The notes: generated by a model not told the origin, from the sequence alone. A stretch of DNA of 64,000 nucleotides from Pseudoalteromonas sp. A25 (GCF_009176705.1 NZ_AP021846.1:2946001-3010000), one strand, 5' to 3'; counted from the stretch's first letter, positions 23,117 through 32,416 are shown. A program made the numbers and translations.

Positions 23117-24100
23117 TTATATTTGCTCTGTAGCTGGGTCAATTGTTAACACTATTTTTCCCACAGCCCGAAAACTTCTGCTACGCGACAGCGCTTCACG
23201 TATCTGCGTTAAAGGGTAAACTCTATCAATTTTAGGGACCAATTTGGCTTGCTCGATCAGCGTAGTAATATGATTTAACCGCCTTGAAGATGCCGAGACA
23301 ATCACACAAAAGTATCTGCGCTTGGATATTCCTAGCTTGGCACCTAGATATGAAACCGCACTATATAAAAATGTTTTAGCCTCAGGGATCGCATTCACAA
23401 ACCGGCCCTTGCGCGCTAAAAATCGTTTAAGGGTTGAAACCGAGTAGATGGCCACGGTGTTAAGTACCACATCAAAGGTTTGCGAACACTCCTCAAGTGC
23501 CCCCTCATCATAAGCTATCGTTTGTTTTGCCCCTAGACTTTGACATATTGCCTCATTTTTCTTGCTACATACAGCAGTAACGTGTGCCCCAAATGCCACA
23601 GCGATTTGTATTGCAAAACTCCCTAACCCGCCACTGCCCCCAATAACCAATACCTTCTCATTGGGTCTCACTCTCGCAAGCTCTGATAACGATTGCCATG
23701 CTGTAAGCGCACACAATGGCGTTGCAGCCCCTTGTTCAAACGTAATAGTGTCGGGCATTTTTGCTATGTATTGCTCCTTTACAGCAACAAACTCTGCAAA
23801 TGCACCCAACCCGTGTGAAGGGTCTTTCATACCATATACTCGGTCCCCCACCTGAAACCGCCTAACATGCTCCCCCTTTGCTACCACCACGCCGGCAAAG
23901 TCACTCCCCAGAATAAAGGGTAAACGCGGTACACTCCACGGTAATTGATATTTACCATCGCGGATCAGCCAATCTCTTGGATTGATACTTGCCGCTCGAT
24001 TTTCAATTAGCACCTCTGAAGCCTTTAATTTAGGCCGTTGACATTGCCCTATTTGTATCACTTCATTACCACCAAAAGTACTTTGATATACCGCTTTCAT
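23117..24100 (-). CDS. Medium-chain NAD(P)-dependent oxidoreductase (quinone oxidoreductase-like)
   Basis: A 327-residue MDR-superfamily enzyme. The GroES-like N-terminal domain (LIENRAASINPRDWLIRDGKYQ, LPFILGSDFAGVVVAKGEHVRRFQVGDRVYG) is followed by a Rossmann domain with VLVIGGSGGLGSFAIQIAVAFGAHVTAVCS. The structural-zinc cysteine cluster of true alcohol dehydrogenases is absent, so it belongs with NADPH:quinone reductase/enoyl-reductase-type members that reduce conjugated carbonyls. It shares a strand and a 19-bp gap with the LysR gene. The final residues are VGKIVLTIDPA. The substrate is not predictable. Confidence 0.9.
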   Translation of the reverse strand: MKAVYQSTFGGNEVIQIGQCQRPKLKASEVLIENRAASINPRDWLIRDGKYQLPWSVPRLPFILGSDFAGVVVAKGEHVRRFQVGDRVYGMKDPSHGLGAFAEFVAVKEQYIAKMPDTITFEQGAATPLCALTAWQSLSELARVRPNEKVLVIGGSGGLGSFAIQIAVAFGAHVTAVCSKKNEAICQSLGAKQTIAYDEGALEECSQTFDVVLNTVAIYSVSTLKRFLARKGRFVNAIPEAKTFLYSAVSYLGAKLGISKRRYFCVIVSASSRRLNHITTLIEQAKLVPKIDRVYPLTQIREALSRSRSFRAVGKIVLTIDPATEQI

Positions 24101-24365
24101 ACAGTGCTCCTCATCTGCTGCGCAAAAGTGTATCGCAAATTAAAATTTTGCCATTTACCAATTGACGCAGATGGCATCTGCAATAATGCACACACCTCAA
24201 AGCATGTTTGTTGATACACTAAAAATTGATTTAAACGCAGGCTTATTTAAGATTTTGTTCAACATCTGTGCTCTGTTTATCGTGATCGCACCGCCGAACA
24301 TAGACAGAACTCGTTTATTCTAAGCAGATAGTTTGGAGCCAATGTATAAAAAATAGAGCAATAAC

Positions 24366-24851
24366 ATGACCACAACTAATGAATCTTTTGAATCGCGCCT
24401 ATGGCGTTGGGGTGCCAATTTATTTCCTGCCTATCGACGAAGTGGGGGCAAGGTGACGTTTGTTGCTGCTAACTTTCAAGAGGTACATGTTTCAATTAAA
24501 AACACTTGGCGCACTAAAAATCATCTGGGACTAACCTGGGGTGGCAGCATATACGCTGCAGTTGACCCCATTTTTGGGGTGATGCTACACAAGCTGCTAG
24601 GCAATCAATGGTATGTGGTTGATAGTCAAGCAACTATTCACTTCTTAAAAGGGCTAAAAACACATGCTAACGCACAGTTTGTGATCACCAACCACGAGCT
24701 ACTGAAAATAAAGCAAAGCTTAGCGCAATCAAATAAGGCTGAGCATGAGTTTATTGTAAACATTATTGCTAATGGACAAGTTCACGTAAAATGCACTAAA
24801 AAGGTGGCGATTAGGCCCAAAAGAGTACACTCTGATGAGCCTAGCAAATAA
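24366..24851 (+). CDS. DUF4442 hot-dog-fold protein (possible thioesterase)
   Basis: A 161-residue protein of the DUF4442 family, related to acyl-CoA thioesterases of the hot-dog fold. Visible family blocks are LFPAYRRSGGKVTFVAANFQEVHVSI, NHLGLTWGGSIYAAVDPIFGVML and VVDSQATIHFLKG. The GGSIYAAVDP segment corresponds to the active-site helix of hot-dog thioesterases. The cytosolic substrate is unknown. It converges on the DUF1330 gene with only 3 bp between stops and no visible terminator between them. ATG 24366 follows AGAGCAATAAC. Confidence 0.85.
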   Translation: MTTTNESFESRLWRWGANLFPAYRRSGGKVTFVAANFQEVHVSIKNTWRTKNHLGLTWGGSIYAAVDPIFGVMLHKLLGNQWYVVDSQATIHFLKGLKTHANAQFVITNHELLKIKQSLAQSNKAEHEFIVNIIANGQVHVKCTKKVAIRPKRVHSDEPSK

Positions 24852-24854
24852 TGA

Positions 24855-25157
24855 CTACTCGACGTAATAACGTCTCAAAATAAGGGTGTTCGACACTGAA
24901 GATTCAAAAAATTGCGACTTAGCATTTAGATATCTAGCATCATTAAAAAACTCATCAGCCACTTGTTCATTTTCAAAGTTAATCGTAAAGACGCGATTGA
25001 TCTGTTGGTCAATTTGCGCAGATAATACCTGTGAAACCTCAAAATCAGCGCTAAAAAAACCGCCTTTATCATTTAAAATAGGTGCCATTGCCGCTCTATA
25101 GCGGCTGTATTGTGCTTGGTCGCTCACTTGAAGCGCCACTAACATTTCAAATCTCAT
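24855..25157 (-). CDS. DUF1330-like dimeric alpha/beta-barrel protein
   Basis: A 100-residue protein with the ferredoxin-like repeat of the dimeric alpha/beta-barrel superfamily: FEMLVALQVSDQAQYSRYRAAMAPILNDKGGFF, then RVFTINFENEQVADEFFNDARYLNAKSQFFES and NTLILRRY. The DUF1330 assignment is by pattern. Members are small cytosolic proteins of unknown role, some acting as monooxygenase-like enzymes. AAAGGA lies seven bases before the start ATG at 25157. The gene ends 3 bp from the convergent DUF4442 gene. Confidence 0.75.
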   Translation of the reverse strand: MRFEMLVALQVSDQAQYSRYRAAMAPILNDKGGFFSADFEVSQVLSAQIDQQINRVFTINFENEQVADEFFNDARYLNAKSQFFESSVSNTLILRRYYVE

Positions 25158-25506
25158 TTATATCCTTTTCTATAGTATTGTGCGCATTTAGGCAGCTCAA
25201 ACACGATATAAACAAACCGACTCATTGCTGATGAAGTTAACTCAAACAGTATGACTGTTGCGCTGCGGTTTCAAATAATCCAGAGAATCTAAATTAACCT
25301 CAACTCGGGATAAGCAACCTAAATGATTGATTAATTGGGCAACAGTATAAGGAGGTTGCGAGTCACTTATGAATAACCAACAATGCACACTGGTTCTGCA
25401 TATTTGCAAACCAACTATGGTCCAGCGCCACAGTTCCTATCTTTTATTTACAGCTCATACTGCGTCTCGGTAAGAATATTTAACCCAAACTAATAGCAAC
25501 GAGCAT
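25158..25506. other. Intergenic region with no supported feature
   Basis: 349 bp between two divergent genes. No ORF with a ribosome-binding site, RNA or strong palindrome was seen. Confidence 0.5.
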
Positions 25507-26283
25507 ATGCCATCTATACTTAAAGCTATCTCTGTTATCACTGCATTATCCACATTGAAACGATTGTATTACTCGCTATGGGCTTGGTTATCACTGTTGC
25601 TTTTAAGTATGTCGTTTGCATCTGCTCAAAACGCTTCGCTAACGCCGATTACTTTATCTACTACTAACGACCCAAGAACGCCCTTATATCAACAAGCTAC
25701 TCAAGTGCTCAAGGTCGCTTTCGCAGAGCTAGGTTATGCCTTGCACGTTGTAACACTGCCAAATAAACGCAGTTTAAGCTGGGCAAATACAGGGAAAGTT
25801 GACGGTGAGTTATTTCGTATCAGCGATTTAGACTTGAGTTCACTGAAAAACTTAGAGCAAGTTGAACAAGCTATTGCGGTCGTTGACCAATCTGTGGTTG
25901 GCAAGAGCCACCTAAGCATAGATGGCTGGGCAAGTATGAAAAATTATACTATCGCTTATGAGCGGGGTACGGCATTTTTAGATAAAAACCAAGCTCGCTT
26001 TAAGGGGGTAATTTTAGTCGATGATTTTCATCAAGCTATTGAGCTGATCAGCATGGCTCGCGCTGATCTCACTATAACCAGCAGTGCAACTGCTGAGCGT
26101 TTACTCAGCATATCTCCCATTACATTTGCTGATATAAAAGTTCACACGCCACCGCTGGTTGAGATAAAACTACACACCTATATTAATAAACAATTACACC
26201 CAAATCTTGCAAAGCGGCTAGCTCATACCCTATTCAATATGAAACAAGATGGCCGCTTTGAACAATTGAGCCAAGTACATTAA
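25507..26283 (+). CDS. Periplasmic solute-binding-protein family 3-like protein
   Basis: A 258-residue exported protein. A hydrophobic segment at residues 24-42 (YYSLWAWLSLLLLSMSFASA) looks like a signal peptide preceded by an extended N terminus, so a later start is possible but no good ATG exists. The mature part has the type II binding-protein pattern: LSTTNDPRTPLYQQATQVLKVAFAELGYALHVVTLPNKRSL, DGELFRISDL, IAYERGTAFL and ADLTITSSATAERLL. No permease or ATPase genes lie nearby, so it is an orphan binding protein or a sensor-like domain. The ligand is unknown. Confidence 0.78.
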   Translation: MPSILKAISVITALSTLKRLYYSLWAWLSLLLLSMSFASAQNASLTPITLSTTNDPRTPLYQQATQVLKVAFAELGYALHVVTLPNKRSLSWANTGKVDGELFRISDLDLSSLKNLEQVEQAIAVVDQSVVGKSHLSIDGWASMKNYTIAYERGTAFLDKNQARFKGVILVDDFHQAIELISMARADLTITSSATAERLLSISPITFADIKVHTPPLVEIKLHTYINKQLHPNLAKRLAHTLFNMKQDGRFEQLSQVH

Positions 26284-26292
26284 CCAAACCCC

Positions 26293-26976
26293 TTACGCAC
26301 TGCGCGTAAGCCTGCTCTTTAACTGCGTGACAACCCCACTTACTTTAATAAGCCAATAAAGCATGATCAGTAGAATAATCGCGTCAGCATACTCAACCAG
26401 CACAAAGTTTGCGACGGCTTCAGGGGCACTTTTCAACCCTTGACCAACAAACGACCCAACGGCGATAAACATGGCAAAACACATACGCCAAACATGACGT
26501 GAAATGCGCATTTTAGAAGTGAGTGTTTGCACACGCATATAGCGTATATCAAGTATTGCACTGATCAGAGGCAAAACCCCAAACATAATATATGGCTCGA
26601 TTGAAACCCTTTGGTAAAGGCCAGTTTCTGACTGAGCTGCCCAATAGGCACATACTAAACTAGACAAACCTATCAACAACGAAGTTATCATCATAGCGAT
26701 GTTATAATAGCTGCGCCGTTTATCAGCCAACTTGAACACCCCAACACCTGTAAGCACTAAGTACATGGTATACAAACCAGCGAATACCGTAATGATCATC
26801 GGCATTAAATAAGCAATCACAACGCCCGATATGGCCATCAAAATCATCGTAACTACAAACCAGTTGCCAAATTGGATATGCCGCGCCTTTCCTTTTTTAG
26901 TGAATAACGCAACATAGCCTGCGATAACAGCAATCGCGCCAAACAAAATATGAACATACAAAACAGTCGACTGCAT
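26293..26976 (-). CDS. Multi-span membrane protein, DUF2306-like
   Basis: A 227-residue inner-membrane protein with about seven hydrophobic segments: VLYVHILFGAIAVIAGYVALF, WFVVTMILMAISGVVIAYLM, IITVFAGLYTMYLVLTGVGV, MITSLLIGLSSLVCAYWAA, a weaker segment near EPYIMFGVLPLISAIL, CFAMFIAVGSFVG and ILLIMLYWLIKVSG. The first helix with VHI and the R-H near GKARHIQFGNWF are similar to DUF2306 or cytochrome b561-like domains with conserved histidines. The function is unknown. It lies between the binding protein and the AraC regulator gene on opposite strands. Confidence 0.7.
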   Translation of the reverse strand: MQSTVLYVHILFGAIAVIAGYVALFTKKGKARHIQFGNWFVVTMILMAISGVVIAYLMPMIITVFAGLYTMYLVLTGVGVFKLADKRRSYYNIAMMITSLLIGLSSLVCAYWAAQSETGLYQRVSIEPYIMFGVLPLISAILDIRYMRVQTLTSKMRISRHVWRMCFAMFIAVGSFVGQGLKSAPEAVANFVLVEYADAIILLIMLYWLIKVSGVVTQLKSRLTRSA

Positions 26977-27116
26977 CTTAATAGCTCCTAAACAGTTGAA
27001 AATTCAAATTGGCATCATGGTAAGCTAACATTATATTAAAAACGTCCAAGCCACATAGCGAAGACAAAAAACTTGAAAAACAAAAAATAAAAGCCCATTT
27101 ATCAATGGTATAAAAA

Positions 27117-28292
27117 ATGACAATTAATCAGCAAAATGTATTAGAGATACTTTTTTCGAGCTTATCGCTAGGCGTAGGCAGCTTTGCAATGCACTTATTC
27201 TTTGACAAAATCAAGCAGCAACCGTTTTACTTACCATTACTATTACTGCTGCTAGGGCTAACCATAATCAGTGCATCAGGCATTGTATTTTTTGCCTTTA
27301 ACAACGCTGTGATCACTTATATTGCCATTTTGCCACCTTGTTTTTTAATGTTGGCACCAAGCCTTTGGCTGTATACCAATGGATTAGTAGCCAGCGAGCC
27401 ATGGCAGCTCACTGTGGCCGCTCTCAAACACTACCTGCCAGCAATTGCCAGCCTCATATTAACCTTTACGCTATTGCTAACACCCAGCGCATTGCTTAAC
27501 AAAATGTTCTTCAGCAATGAAACGATTACCGCAACTGCGCACTCTACATTCATCAGTATCGCTATTATGGTGACCATCGCCGTTTGGTTTATTCAAACCA
27601 TTGCTTACCTTGTCAAACTCAGCAATTTAACACGACGCTATCACCAACAACTCAAAGATGTATTTTGTGATTTAACCAACAAAAAATATAAATGGCTGAT
27701 TTATCTAACCATAACCATGCTTATAAACTGGATATGGGCTGCTTTGGCGGTGGTATTTGATAGCAGTGACAACCTTATGTTTTCGGCACATTGGGGACAA
27801 GCTCTGTGTTTAATCACAATTTGGGGGTTAAGTTATTACGGTTTAAAACAACAACCGGGATTCAATAGCCTTTATCAGCAAAAACAGACACTCATTACGA
27901 GCGAGTCATCAGAAAACGATACCACACGCTACCAACGCTCAGCACTCACACAAGAAAAAGCACAACAAATCGCAGATAAAGTTCAGTGTGCTATTGAGCA
28001 TGATCAGATTTATCTCGACTCAAGCCTGACCTTATTTAAATTGGCAAAACACCTCAATGAGCCCAGTCAATATGTCTCTCAAACGCTCAGCCAGATAATG
28101 CAAACGTCCTTTTTTGAATGTATCAATAATGCTCGAGTAGAAGCTGCAAAAGTAAAGCTGCTATCCGGCCAAGGAAATGTGTTAGATATTGCAATGTCTG
28201 TTGGCTTTAACGCACGCTCTTCTTTTTATAAAGCATTCAAAGCGGGTACGGGACAAACGCCAAGTCAATTTCAAAAAAGTCATCATTCGTAA
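27117..28292 (+). CDS. Membrane-bound AraC-family transcriptional regulator
   Basis: A 391-residue protein. The N-terminal 240 residues are a seven-segment membrane domain (for example YLPLLLLLLGLTIISASGIVFF and HYLPAIASLILTFTLLLT). The C-terminal 100 residues are an AraC-type double helix-turn-helix, with LTLFKLAKHLNEPSQYVSQTL and the second helix pair VLDIAMSVGFNARSSFYKAFKAGTGQTPSQF. Such proteins sense a signal at the membrane and bind DNA from there. It lies 64 bp upstream of a TonB receptor gene in the same direction, so it probably regulates the receptor. Confidence 0.9.
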   Translation: MTINQQNVLEILFSSLSLGVGSFAMHLFFDKIKQQPFYLPLLLLLLGLTIISASGIVFFAFNNAVITYIAILPPCFLMLAPSLWLYTNGLVASEPWQLTVAALKHYLPAIASLILTFTLLLTPSALLNKMFFSNETITATAHSTFISIAIMVTIAVWFIQTIAYLVKLSNLTRRYHQQLKDVFCDLTNKKYKWLIYLTITMLINWIWAALAVVFDSSDNLMFSAHWGQALCLITIWGLSYYGLKQQPGFNSLYQQKQTLITSESSENDTTRYQRSALTQEKAQQIADKVQCAIEHDQIYLDSSLTLFKLAKHLNEPSQYVSQTLSQIMQTSFFECINNARVEAAKVKLLSGQGNVLDIAMSVGFNARSSFYKAFKAGTGQTPSQFQKSHHS

Positions 28293-28356
28293 CTCATCAC
28301 CTCTATAAAATTGACGCTATACTTATCAAGTAAAGCAACAAAATAGGGGTGTAGTA

Positions 28357-30684
28357 ATGCGGTTAAGCTTAACTGTAAACCTGATCTTGAGCTGTGCGAT
28401 ATCCGCACAATTTTCTGTTGCGTATGCAAGTAGTGACGTTGACCTTTTTGCTCTCGATTTGACCGAGTTGCTCAATGTCACTGTCGAAGCTAGAAAAGTT
28501 GAAGAAAACTTGCAAACGACCCCGATATCAGTGTCTGTTATGTCTGGCGAGTTTTTAAAGCAAAGAGCGCTTGATAACTTAGTCGATGCTGCTTATTTTA
28601 TTCCAAATATAGATATCACCACCGTTGGAGAAAACTCCGGTTGCACACACTGTGCGGGCATCACCATTCGCGGCGTTGGCCAAGTAGACCCCATACCGAC
28701 CACCGACCCCAGTGTTGGTTTGTATATTGATGGCGTATATCACGCACGCGCCGCGGGTTCTATTATCAACTTTTTAGATATCGATAGAATCGAAGTTTTG
28801 CGAGGCCCGCAAGGTACGCTCTATGGCAAAAACTCGATTGGTGGGGCTGTCAATGTCCTGACCAATAAAGTGAGTGATAAGCAGGATATTCGTTTCAATA
28901 TCACCAGCGGTGAATATAACCGATTAGATACCTCACTGTTAGTAAACATGCCTTTAAACGAGCAATGGGCTACTAGAGTTGCTATCGCCAAATATACTGA
29001 AGATGGATTTGTAAGGCGCTTAAATGGTGATTTAGAGGGAGGGCAAGATGAATTTAGCCTACTAACAAAACTAAAATATCAACATGATGACGCATTGAGT
29101 GTTGAATTTAGCATTGATAGGCAACTACAAAACAATGGCACATCGCCATCGGTACTGGCAAAGAAAAATGATGATGCCAGCTTAATCACGCTGTTTAATA
29201 CCATTGCCAATGAGTCTCCCGCTGTGAGTGCTATTGAGCCTTTGCAAATATTTGACGACCCATTTTTAAGTGCAGCAACAACAGAAAATGAAAACAGACT
29301 CGATCAAATAGGCTTTCGCAGCACCATTGAGTGGGGGTTAAGCGATACCATGCACCTTAAAACCATCTTGAGCTATCGATCTTTGGATGCGCTATATGGT
29401 AGAGACTTTGACAATAACCCTGTCAACATTGGCTTTACCCATGATGAACAAACGCAGCGCCAACGTACCATTGAGTTCAACTTATCCAGCCAGCAAACTG
29501 AACGCTTCAAGTGGTTATTAGGGTTTTACGCTATTGATGAACACATCGACTATGACTTTCGCTTTGTATTTTTAGAAGATCTCTATTTGGGCCTTGAAAC
29601 ACTGCAAGGTCCACTTGATGGCTCACCTTTAGCTAACCCCACTAGTATCGGAGGCCCAGGTAACCCTTTTAATGTTGGACTTGATTTAGACAATACCTTT
29701 AACAACGAGGTAGACAATCAAAGCATGGCATTGTTTGCCCATACTAATTATCAACTTACTGAAAAATTAACAGTAACCTTAGGTGGACGCTTAACATGGG
29801 AAGATAAAAAACAACAAGTTGTGACTCGCTTAAATGTTGCCGACGTTATCGCAATCAACCGAACTGATCAAAGCCCTGAGGGAGCAATTGAGAAAAGCTG
29901 GCGCGTATTTTCTCCTTTGATAAGCCTGCAATACAACTTTTCACCTGAAGCTATGGTATTTTTTAATGCATCAAGAGGATTTAAATCTGGTGGCTTTAAT
30001 GGCGTAGCCAACACACCGATTTCTGCGCGACCATTTGAACCTGAGTATTTAACTTCTTACGAAGTTGGTATGCGCTCTCAGTGGCTAAACAACAAGTTGC
30101 GCGTTAACGGCACCGCGTTTTTGCTTAAACACAAAGACATGCAATTGCGCGGTGGTGAATCAAATGAAGATTCAGGTGTGGAGATATTCATCGACAATGT
30201 GGGTAATACACGAACAAACGGCGTCGAATTAGAAGTTGAAGCGCTGATAACAAACACCACTCACATCAGTGCAAGCTTGTCATACACCGACGCTGAGTTT
30301 ACCGATGTAGGCACCGCCACAGAAGTAACCACTGACAGTGAACTGATTAAGACACCACGCTGGACTGGCGCATTAAGTATTAAAAAAGATTGGCATATCA
30401 CTAAGGGAAAAAAACTTACCACACGCCTGAGTTGGGCATATCGTAGTGAAGTATATAATGATGTATTTAATAATGAACATGCCAAGCAAAAATCGCTTTC
30501 ATTACTCAACCTTTATTTGCAGTACCCAATCACCCAACAGCTTACCGCCAGTGCTTTTGCTACAAACTTAACTGACGAGTATCACGTTATTGGGGCAAAT
30601 GATTTTACCAGTGCATTTGGTGTGTCGGAGTATTATTTAGCGCCACCACGACAAGTTGGCCTCTCTTTTAGCTATCAGTTTTAA
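28357..30684 (+). CDS. TonB-dependent outer-membrane receptor
   Basis: A 775-residue receptor with signal peptide (1-24), plug domain (LLNVTVEARKVEENLQTTPISVSVMSGEFL, GGAVNVLTNK) and a 22-strand barrel ending YYLAPPRQVGLSFSYQF, the usual C-terminal Phe. The TonB box is probably VTVEARK. A pair of Cys (CTHC) in the plug loop could form a disulfide. The class is the common siderophore/sterol/other-substrate family that begins with VTA or VTVEA boxes; the substrate is not predictable. The upstream gene is a membrane AraC regulator and the downstream gene is an SBF-type transporter, suggesting one uptake module. Confidence 0.93.
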   Translation: MRLSLTVNLILSCAISAQFSVAYASSDVDLFALDLTELLNVTVEARKVEENLQTTPISVSVMSGEFLKQRALDNLVDAAYFIPNIDITTVGENSGCTHCAGITIRGVGQVDPIPTTDPSVGLYIDGVYHARAAGSIINFLDIDRIEVLRGPQGTLYGKNSIGGAVNVLTNKVSDKQDIRFNITSGEYNRLDTSLLVNMPLNEQWATRVAIAKYTEDGFVRRLNGDLEGGQDEFSLLTKLKYQHDDALSVEFSIDRQLQNNGTSPSVLAKKNDDASLITLFNTIANESPAVSAIEPLQIFDDPFLSAATTENENRLDQIGFRSTIEWGLSDTMHLKTILSYRSLDALYGRDFDNNPVNIGFTHDEQTQRQRTIEFNLSSQQTERFKWLLGFYAIDEHIDYDFRFVFLEDLYLGLETLQGPLDGSPLANPTSIGGPGNPFNVGLDLDNTFNNEVDNQSMALFAHTNYQLTEKLTVTLGGRLTWEDKKQQVVTRLNVADVIAINRTDQSPEGAIEKSWRVFSPLISLQYNFSPEAMVFFNASRGFKSGGFNGVANTPISARPFEPEYLTSYEVGMRSQWLNNKLRVNGTAFLLKHKDMQLRGGESNEDSGVEIFIDNVGNTRTNGVELEVEALITNTTHISASLSYTDAEFTDVGTATEVTTDSELIKTPRWTGALSIKKDWHITKGKKLTTRLSWAYRSEVYNDVFNNEHAKQKSLSLLNLYLQYPITQQLTASAFATNLTDEYHVIGANDFTSAFGVSEYYLAPPRQVGLSFSYQF

Positions 30685-30700
30685 GTACTCAGATGTGCAA

Positions 30701-30732
30701 CGCCATTAAATGCAACATAGCATTTAATGGCG
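30701..30732 (+). terminator. Perfect 13-bp hairpin after the TonB receptor
   Basis: Arms CGCCATTAAATGC and GCATTTAATGGCG with a six-base loop, beginning 17 bp after the stop. No U-tract follows, so it may only reduce read-through. Confidence 0.6.
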
Positions 30733-30783
30733 CCTCGCTATATCATCATGACTATAAAAAGCTAAATCAAGGCAAACACTTAT

Positions 30784-31716
30784 ATGACTCTACCACTGCA
30801 GTTGTTTCCTCTGTGGGCCATTTTACTCAGTGCCATAGCCTACCTGTTCCCCGAGCTGTTTATCGGTTTTAAGGACGCCATTATTCCTGTGCTTATGTTC
30901 ATCATGCTGAGCATGGGCCTGACACTCACAGCCCAAGACTTTACAAATGTATTACACAATAAAGCGGCTGTGCTTATTGGTGTTATTTTACAATTTACAG
31001 CAATGCCTCTGCTCGCTTTTGGTATTTCAAGGTTATTAAGTTTTGATACCGAGTTGCTCATTGGTATGGTGCTTGTTGGTACTGTAGCTGGTGGCACAGC
31101 CAGTAACGTCATGTGCTATTTAGCTAAGGGCAACGTGGCGCTGTCAATTTCTATGACGGCGATAAGCACGTTACTCGGGGTGATTTTAACACCGCTATTA
31201 ACCAGCGTTTTAATTGCTCAAGAGGTCGATATACCAGTACTAGCCATGCTGTTCAGCCTTTTAAAAATAGTACTTTTACCAGTTACTTTGGGTGTGTTAA
31301 TCAACACTTTTTTTGCCAAGCAGCTATCACAAGCTAAACCATTTTTGCCCTTAGCATCTATGGCAGCGATCATTTTTATCATTGCCGTCATCGTCGCGCT
31401 CAATCACGCAAAGTTGCAAAGCGTAGGCTTGATAGTATTTAGCGCCATCATACTTCATAACGGCTCTGGACTACTTCTGGGTTATTGGCTACCCAAACTG
31501 TTCGGACAAAATGAACAAGTATGCAAAACCATCGCCTTTGAAGTGGGTATGCAAAACTCAGGTTTAGCTGTGGCATTATCAATGAAGTTTTTTACCCCTG
31601 CATCTGCCATTGCCGGCACCTTATTTTCAATTTGGCACAATGTCAGTGGCTCAATCCTAGCCGGGTTTTGGAATCGTCAAATAAGTGAAGAAGATGCCAA
31701 TAAAATTAGCCATTAG
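30784..31716 (+). CDS. Bile acid:sodium symporter family (SBF) transporter
   Basis: A 310-residue inner-membrane protein with about ten segments. Family marks are VLMFIMLSMGLTLTAQDFTNVL, the first unwound helix region with GTVAGGTASNVMCYLAKGNVALS and the second with EVGMQNSGLAVALSMKFF. Members carry organic anions such as bile acids, pantoate or 2-oxoacids with sodium. It sits 99 bp after the TonB receptor gene, past a hairpin, on the same strand; together they suggest uptake of one organic acid or steroid-like compound, an inference from position. A terminator follows. Confidence 0.9.
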   Translation: MTLPLQLFPLWAILLSAIAYLFPELFIGFKDAIIPVLMFIMLSMGLTLTAQDFTNVLHNKAAVLIGVILQFTAMPLLAFGISRLLSFDTELLIGMVLVGTVAGGTASNVMCYLAKGNVALSISMTAISTLLGVILTPLLTSVLIAQEVDIPVLAMLFSLLKIVLLPVTLGVLINTFFAKQLSQAKPFLPLASMAAIIFIIAVIVALNHAKLQSVGLIVFSAIILHNGSGLLLGYWLPKLFGQNEQVCKTIAFEVGMQNSGLAVALSMKFFTPASAIAGTLFSIWHNVSGSILAGFWNRQISEEDANKISH

Positions 31717-31732
31717 AGGTTCATTTTAGAAT

Positions 31733-31755
31733 AAAGCCGCCCATTGGGCGGCTTT
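31733..31755 (+). terminator. Hairpin terminator after the SBF transporter
   Basis: A 10-bp GC-rich stem (AAAGCCGCCC / GGGCGGCTTT) with a three-base loop, 17 bp after the stop. Confidence 0.75.
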
Positions 31756-31774
31756 AACGGATCATCAACATGTA

Positions 31775-31798
31775 ATACCAATTTAATGCAATTGGTAT
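31775..31798. repeat. 24-bp palindromic repeat, copy 1
   Basis: Arms ATACCAATT and AATTGGTAT around TAATGC. An identical copy is at 33665-33688. It lies between the SBF terminator and the end of the Hsp20 gene and could end the Hsp20 transcript. Confidence 0.75.
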
Positions 31799-31822
31799 AA
31801 AGGAAGCTAACGCGGATTGGCG

Positions 31823-32269
31823 CTATTTGTTTTCAAGCAATTTACTTGCGCCAATTTCAATTTTGCGTGGCTTTAACGCTTCTGGGATCTCACGCTCTAA
31901 GTCAATAATTAACAGGCCATTTTCAAGCTCTGCGCCCAATACTTTAACATGATCACCAAGTTGAAACTTGCGTTCAAAGTTTCGCTGCGCAATGCCTTGG
32001 TGAATAAATTTTCGGTCTTGGCTTGGCTCTTTGTCCTGCTTCTCACCTTTCACCAATAATGCATTGCCTTCTGATTCAAGCGACAATTCCTGCTCGGTAA
32101 AGCCCGCAACCGCCATGGTAATTTGATACTTATCACTGCCCAACGCCTCAATGTTGTAAGGCGGAAAGCTTGGCTGTTTTTCATTTCTGGCAGCAGCATC
32201 CATTAATGATGCTAGGTGGTCAAAACCGATGAATGAACGGTAAAGTGGAGATAGATCGACTGTTTGCAT
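31823..32269 (-). CDS. ibpA: Small heat-shock protein, Hsp20/IbpA family
   Basis: A 148-residue Hsp20 chaperone. The N terminus MQTVDLSPLYRSFIGFDHLASLMD is nearly that of IbpA. The alpha-crystallin domain includes YNIEALGSDKYQITMAVAGFTEQELSLESEGNALLVKGEK and ends GAELENGLLIIDLEREIPE. The C-terminal tail PRKIEI is the IxI anchor for oligomer contacts. It holds unfolding proteins for refolding. I used ATG 32269, which has AGGA eight bases upstream, rather than the frame start 32284. The leader contains a ROSE-like motif and a sigma-32-like promoter lies upstream, so heat control probably acts at both steps. Confidence 0.94.
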   Translation of the reverse strand: MQTVDLSPLYRSFIGFDHLASLMDAAARNEKQPSFPPYNIEALGSDKYQITMAVAGFTEQELSLESEGNALLVKGEKQDKEPSQDRKFIHQGIAQRNFERKFQLGDHVKVLGAELENGLLIIDLEREIPEALKPRKIEIGASKLLENK

Positions 32270-32277
32270 AATTTGTA

Positions 32278-32291
32278 TCCTCATAAAGCAA
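32278..32291 (-). promoter_or_regulatory. ROSE-like RNA thermometer motif in the ibpA leader
   Basis: On the minus strand TTGCT-TTATG-AGGA is present. UUGCU can pair with the AGGA ribosome-binding site with one extruded G, which is the defining feature of ROSE-type thermometers found before small heat-shock genes. The flanking A-U pair extends the stem. Confidence 0.6.
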
Positions 32292-32387
32292 TAACTAACA
32301 CTGTTTACTCTTTAAAATAAACCAATAAACAGCATACAAAACAAAATGTTATATTGTTTAGGACCCTGTCGGCGTCCTCACAAATCT

Positions 32388-32416
32388 ATCTATGGACTAC
32401 AGCAAAATTTTTCAAG
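32388..32416 (-). promoter_or_regulatory. Sigma-32-like heat-shock promoter of ibpA
   Basis: CTTGAAA (32410-32416) and CCATAGAT (32388-32395) on the minus strand, 14 bp apart, match the sigma-32 consensus CTTGAAA / CCCCATNT well. The leader to the ATG would be about 110 nt. Confidence 0.7.
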
